Below, piece by piece: positions 61,236 through 64,000 of a stretch of 64,000 nucleotides of DNA. Every line of letters starts with the position of its first letter. Position 1 is the first letter of the stretch. Source of the DNA: Mucilaginibacter auburnensis (GTDB lineage: Bacteria; Bacteroidota; Bacteroidia; Sphingobacteriales; Sphingobacteriaceae); the NCBI RefSeq assembly GCF_002797815.1, contig NZ_PGFJ01000001.1:1674001-1738000 (forward strand), in the 5' to 3' direction. Both the position numbers and the translations under genes were made by a program. Below the pieces are notes generated by a model, which was given only the letters and a program-made list of their open reading frames with translations, was not told the DNA's origin and made no database searches.

Positions 61236-63992
61236 ATGTTGAAGCGTGGTTATATCATATTCTCATTTGCGTTTTTACTTGTTGTATCTTATCTGAATGG
61301 CGTGGGCCAGGCGGTATCACTTCGCCAAAAAATGGCAACCGTTTCGGCATACAACACTTCTCATAATCCCGAAAAGATATTTATCCATACCGATAAGTGG
61401 AGTTACACTAAAGAAGATACGCTTTGGTTTAAGGCTTATGTGTTTGATGCTGATTTGAAAGCTACAAGCAAAAGCGGTTTATTGTATATAGAAATAGCTG
61501 ATGCCGCTAACAGGGTGATCAACAGGAACCTTGTTAAACTGGCTTATGGTATTGGCTGGGGAAATATAACGCTGTCTTCTGCCCGCTATCTTGAAGGAAC
61601 TTATACGATAAGGGCCTATACCAACTGGATGCGAAATTTTAGTGAAACAAGTATTTACACAAGGCAATTTACTATTGACGGCACTTTAGAGGAAGACTGG
61701 ATGATCAACTCGCGCTTTGAGCTAACCGAAAAAGAGGGCTTAAGTAACGTAAAAACTAACCTGGCATTTGTTAAAACCAGCGGCAGCCGCATGTTTGGCG
61801 AAGAGTTAAGGGTGCGCATTAACGCGGGTGCGCGTACGCTTTACAACACCCGTCTAAAAACCGGGGTTGATGGCGTACTTGACTTTGACTTTGATTTGCG
61901 CGATAAAATAAAAACGCAGCAACTAAACATTGCACTCACTAAAAAGACAAAAGGCGACAAAGACGTAACCTTCAATGTGCCGGTTGTGATCAATCGTGAT
62001 GAGAAAACAGATCTGCAATTTATGCCTGAAGGGGGAAGCCTGGTTAATGGCCTGCCCAGTCGGGTCGGTTTTAAGGCTATTAATGAAGAAGGTAAGGGGG
62101 TAGATGTTAATGGTGGCGTTTATGATAATACCGGACAAAGAGTGGTCGCATTTACATCTATACACAGAGGGATGGGCTGGTTTGACTTTACGCCCCAACT
62201 TAACCGCACCTATACGGCAAAAATAACTTACCATGATAAAGATCTGAGTTTTGCTTTACCGACGGCAAAACCCTCGGGAGTGGTTATGAGGGTAGATAAT
62301 ACTACAAATAAAGATTCTATCGTTGTTTCGGTCAATATATCGGCTGATATAAAGCAAACCGGCGGCAACTATTATCTCATCGGTCAATCTCGCAATGTAA
62401 TCTGCTTCGGTGCAGTGGTAAAAGCAGCTAACAATGCCCGCTTTAGCATTAATAATACCGCATTTCCAACCGGCGTTGCTCGCTTTACAGTAATCTCTGC
62501 ATTAAATCAACCTGTTACGGAAAGAATTATTTATGTAAATCACAACGATGGTATGCATGTTGAGGTAAATCCGTCAAAGCAGGGTTATACCCCGCGTGAC
62601 AGCGTTAACCTTGAAATTGTAGCTACCGATAAAAACGGAGCGCCGGTTGTGGGTAGTTTCTCTGTAGTCGTTACAGACGACGCGCAGGTAAGACAAGACA
62701 CGAGCGGTTACAACGACATGTTTTCCAAATTACTTTTAGCTGATGACCTAAAAGGCGAAGTTGAAAACCCGGGGTGGTATTTTACAAAAGGCGATTCACT
62801 TAAAAAAGCACAGTCGCTTGATGTATTGATGCTCACGCAGGGTTGGGTAAGCTATAATTGGGCAGATGTATTTTCTGCAAAGCAAAAGCCGCTGATCTAT
62901 CAGCCCGAACCTGAGTTTGCCGTTAAAGGACGGGTTGTTAACGCATTTAACAAACCAATTGAAAAAAGCAATGTCTTACTTTTATCATTAAATCCGTTTT
63001 TCACTTTAGATACAATGACGAATGCTAAAGGCGAGTTTAGTTTTAAGGGCATTTATCCCCCAGACACGGTGGCGTTCAGCTTGCAGGCGCACAACAAAAG
63101 GGGGCGCATGTTTAATGTGGGTATTGAGATGGATGATTTTACAGCGCCTGAGTTTTCCCCACTTAAACAACGCCTTATACCATTGTATGTAAATATTGAT
63201 ACGTCGCGCCTTAAAGCCATAAACACACGGCAGCGTTATGCCGAAGAAGAGGCTAAAATAACAGGCCGGCAATTAAACCAGGTAGAGATCAGGGCAAAAA
63301 AGATAGTCAAAGATTCAAAAAGTCTTGTTGACCCGGGCGAAGCGGATTTTATAATGAACACCGAAGAGATCAAAGCGCTACCAAATACGACTTTGGTTGA
63401 TATGTTAAAGAAAAACATTCCAGGATTTCAGGTTCGATATAATGGGCCAAACGAGGTTTACTCTATAAATAATGTAGGTGCAGTTTTTATACTTGATGGC
63501 ATAAAGGCCGACATATTTATGGGGCCCGGATTTGGGACAAAGCAACTCCTGGAATACATGGATGTTAACGATGTTAAAGGGATAGAGGTGATGACTACCG
63601 GAAGAAATCAAATACCCTATACGCAGGCATTTGAGCGCCCTGACGCTAAGTTTTGGGAGTTTACATTTATTGAGATAACCACTTATTCCGGACATGGGTT
63701 TACAAAAAAGGTACCGGGAGCTTTTATTTATCGATTGCCTATTTTCGCGGCCCAAAAACAATTTTATTCACCGCGTTATACCTACAAAAGTCCGGTAACA
63801 ATACCCGATACCCGTTCAACCATATTATGGGCTCCAAATGTTGTTACTGATAGTCATGGTAAAGGTTATGTTACTTTTTATACTGCCGACAAATCAGCAA
63901 CGTATACAATTAATGTGCAGGGAGCAGATATGGAGGGCCTGTTAGGGTGCTATAATGATAAGATTTATGTTAAAGATGTACCGAAAAAATAA
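61236..63992 (+). CDS. Large exported MG2 / TonB-plug-domain surface protein
   Basis: 918 residues from the ATG at 61236, which begins a signal peptide (GYIIFSFAFLLVVSYLNG); the frame to 61185 adds a non-signal extension. Early region (about 30-130) is a macroglobulin MG2 domain (KIFIHTDKWSYTKEDTLWFK). A carboxypeptidase-regulatory beta-sandwich lies at about 565-640 (EFAVKGRVVNAFNKPIEKSN). A TonB-receptor plug-like domain follows (about 695-790: TTLVDMLKKNIPGFQVRYNG, VFILDGIKAD). The end resembles the alpha-2-macroglobulin type (STILWAPNVVTDSHGKGY). There is no 22-strand barrel. Likely outer-membrane or surface protein; function unknown. Confidence 0.85.
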   Translation: MLKRGYIIFSFAFLLVVSYLNGVGQAVSLRQKMATVSAYNTSHNPEKIFIHTDKWSYTKEDTLWFKAYVFDADLKATSKSGLLYIEIADAANRVINRNLVKLAYGIGWGNITLSSARYLEGTYTIRAYTNWMRNFSETSIYTRQFTIDGTLEEDWMINSRFELTEKEGLSNVKTNLAFVKTSGSRMFGEELRVRINAGARTLYNTRLKTGVDGVLDFDFDLRDKIKTQQLNIALTKKTKGDKDVTFNVPVVINRDEKTDLQFMPEGGSLVNGLPSRVGFKAINEEGKGVDVNGGVYDNTGQRVVAFTSIHRGMGWFDFTPQLNRTYTAKITYHDKDLSFALPTAKPSGVVMRVDNTTNKDSIVVSVNISADIKQTGGNYYLIGQSRNVICFGAVVKAANNARFSINNTAFPTGVARFTVISALNQPVTERIIYVNHNDGMHVEVNPSKQGYTPRDSVNLEIVATDKNGAPVVGSFSVVVTDDAQVRQDTSGYNDMFSKLLLADDLKGEVENPGWYFTKGDSLKKAQSLDVLMLTQGWVSYNWADVFSAKQKPLIYQPEPEFAVKGRVVNAFNKPIEKSNVLLLSLNPFFTLDTMTNAKGEFSFKGIYPPDTVAFSLQAHNKRGRMFNVGIEMDDFTAPEFSPLKQRLIPLYVNIDTSRLKAINTRQRYAEEEAKITGRQLNQVEIRAKKIVKDSKSLVDPGEADFIMNTEEIKALPNTTLVDMLKKNIPGFQVRYNGPNEVYSINNVGAVFILDGIKADIFMGPGFGTKQLLEYMDVNDVKGIEVMTTGRNQIPYTQAFERPDAKFWEFTFIEITTYSGHGFTKKVPGAFIYRLPIFAAQKQFYSPRYTYKSPVTIPDTRSTILWAPNVVTDSHGKGYVTFYTADKSATYTINVQGADMEGLLGCYNDKIYVKDVPKK

Positions 63993-64000
63993 AAATTGTT

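Overview
The window is a gene-dense chromosomal segment of a Bacteroidetes bacterium, most likely family Sphingobacteriaceae (Mucilaginibacter/Pedobacter-like). This is inferred from several features: -7 boxes of the form TAnnTTTG with weak ribosome-binding sites, families typical of the group (DUF4256, DUF4254, DUF3822, DUF6371, carboxypeptidase-regulatory and MG2/plug proteins), separate HldA and HldC heptose enzymes, and an abundant type of palindromic intergenic repeat. I found no rRNA, tRNA, CRISPR array, prophage structural gene, transposase or integrase.

Layout. 0-9.9 kb holds stress and accessory genes: katG with a strong terminator, a subtilisin-like lipoprotein, an ArsR-SRPBCC-DoxX operon under a clear double-dyad operator, a GlxA-type AraC regulator divergent from a DinB/SRPBCC pair, and a USP-like/bestrophin pair. 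10-12.1 kb is an OmpR-type two-component system. 12.2-20.5 kb is a glycogen-to-trehalose operon: debranching enzyme (TreX/GlgX type), TreZ, a single 1347-residue TreY-MalQ fusion, and an NTF2-like protein. 20.9-26.6 kb is a tripartite RND efflux operon (adaptor, pump, outer-membrane factor) closed by an intrinsic terminator. 26.7-31.8 kb has a small secreted protein, a proline-rich peptide plus Blc-type lipocalin, an aspartokinase, uronate isomerase and a flavin-binding stress protein.

31.8-35.2 kb is the most unusual part. It is a two-gene accessory island with a zinc-ribbon/Toprim-like DUF6371 protein and a RepA-like ATPase with a C-terminal HTH. It is bounded by two copies of a long palindromic repeat whose arms differ by paired substitutions, contains inverted heptanucleotide tandem arrays around the first gene, and has two mirror-image clusters of 7-mers (TGTCTCG/CGAGACA) phased at about 10 bp between the two genes.

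35.2-49.2 kb is mostly housekeeping: pyrF, rho, pssA, purS, an orphan Hpt protein, folK, sppA, a PolX-like protein that has lost its polymerase active site, then a run of ADP-heptose/LPS genes (hldA, gmhA, hldC, DUF4254, glycosyltransferase 9), a beta-barrel protein, sixA and ispD. 49.3-61 kb has queA, a MacB-like permease, eda, an NlpC/P60 lipoprotein, an asymmetric ABC-F ATPase, pyrE head-to-head with a NUDIX gene (start codons overlap), coaD, rsmD, DUF3822 and a RecD2-like helicase. The window ends with a large MG2/plug-domain surface protein.

Functional themes are envelope biogenesis (heptose/LPS, sppA, pssA, efflux), carbon storage turned into trehalose, and pyrimidine synthesis (pyrF and pyrE). 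The best candidates for undescribed biology are the 31.8-35.2 kb island, the PolX-like protein reduced to a PHP enzyme, and the ABC-F protein with one intact and one dead composite ATP site.
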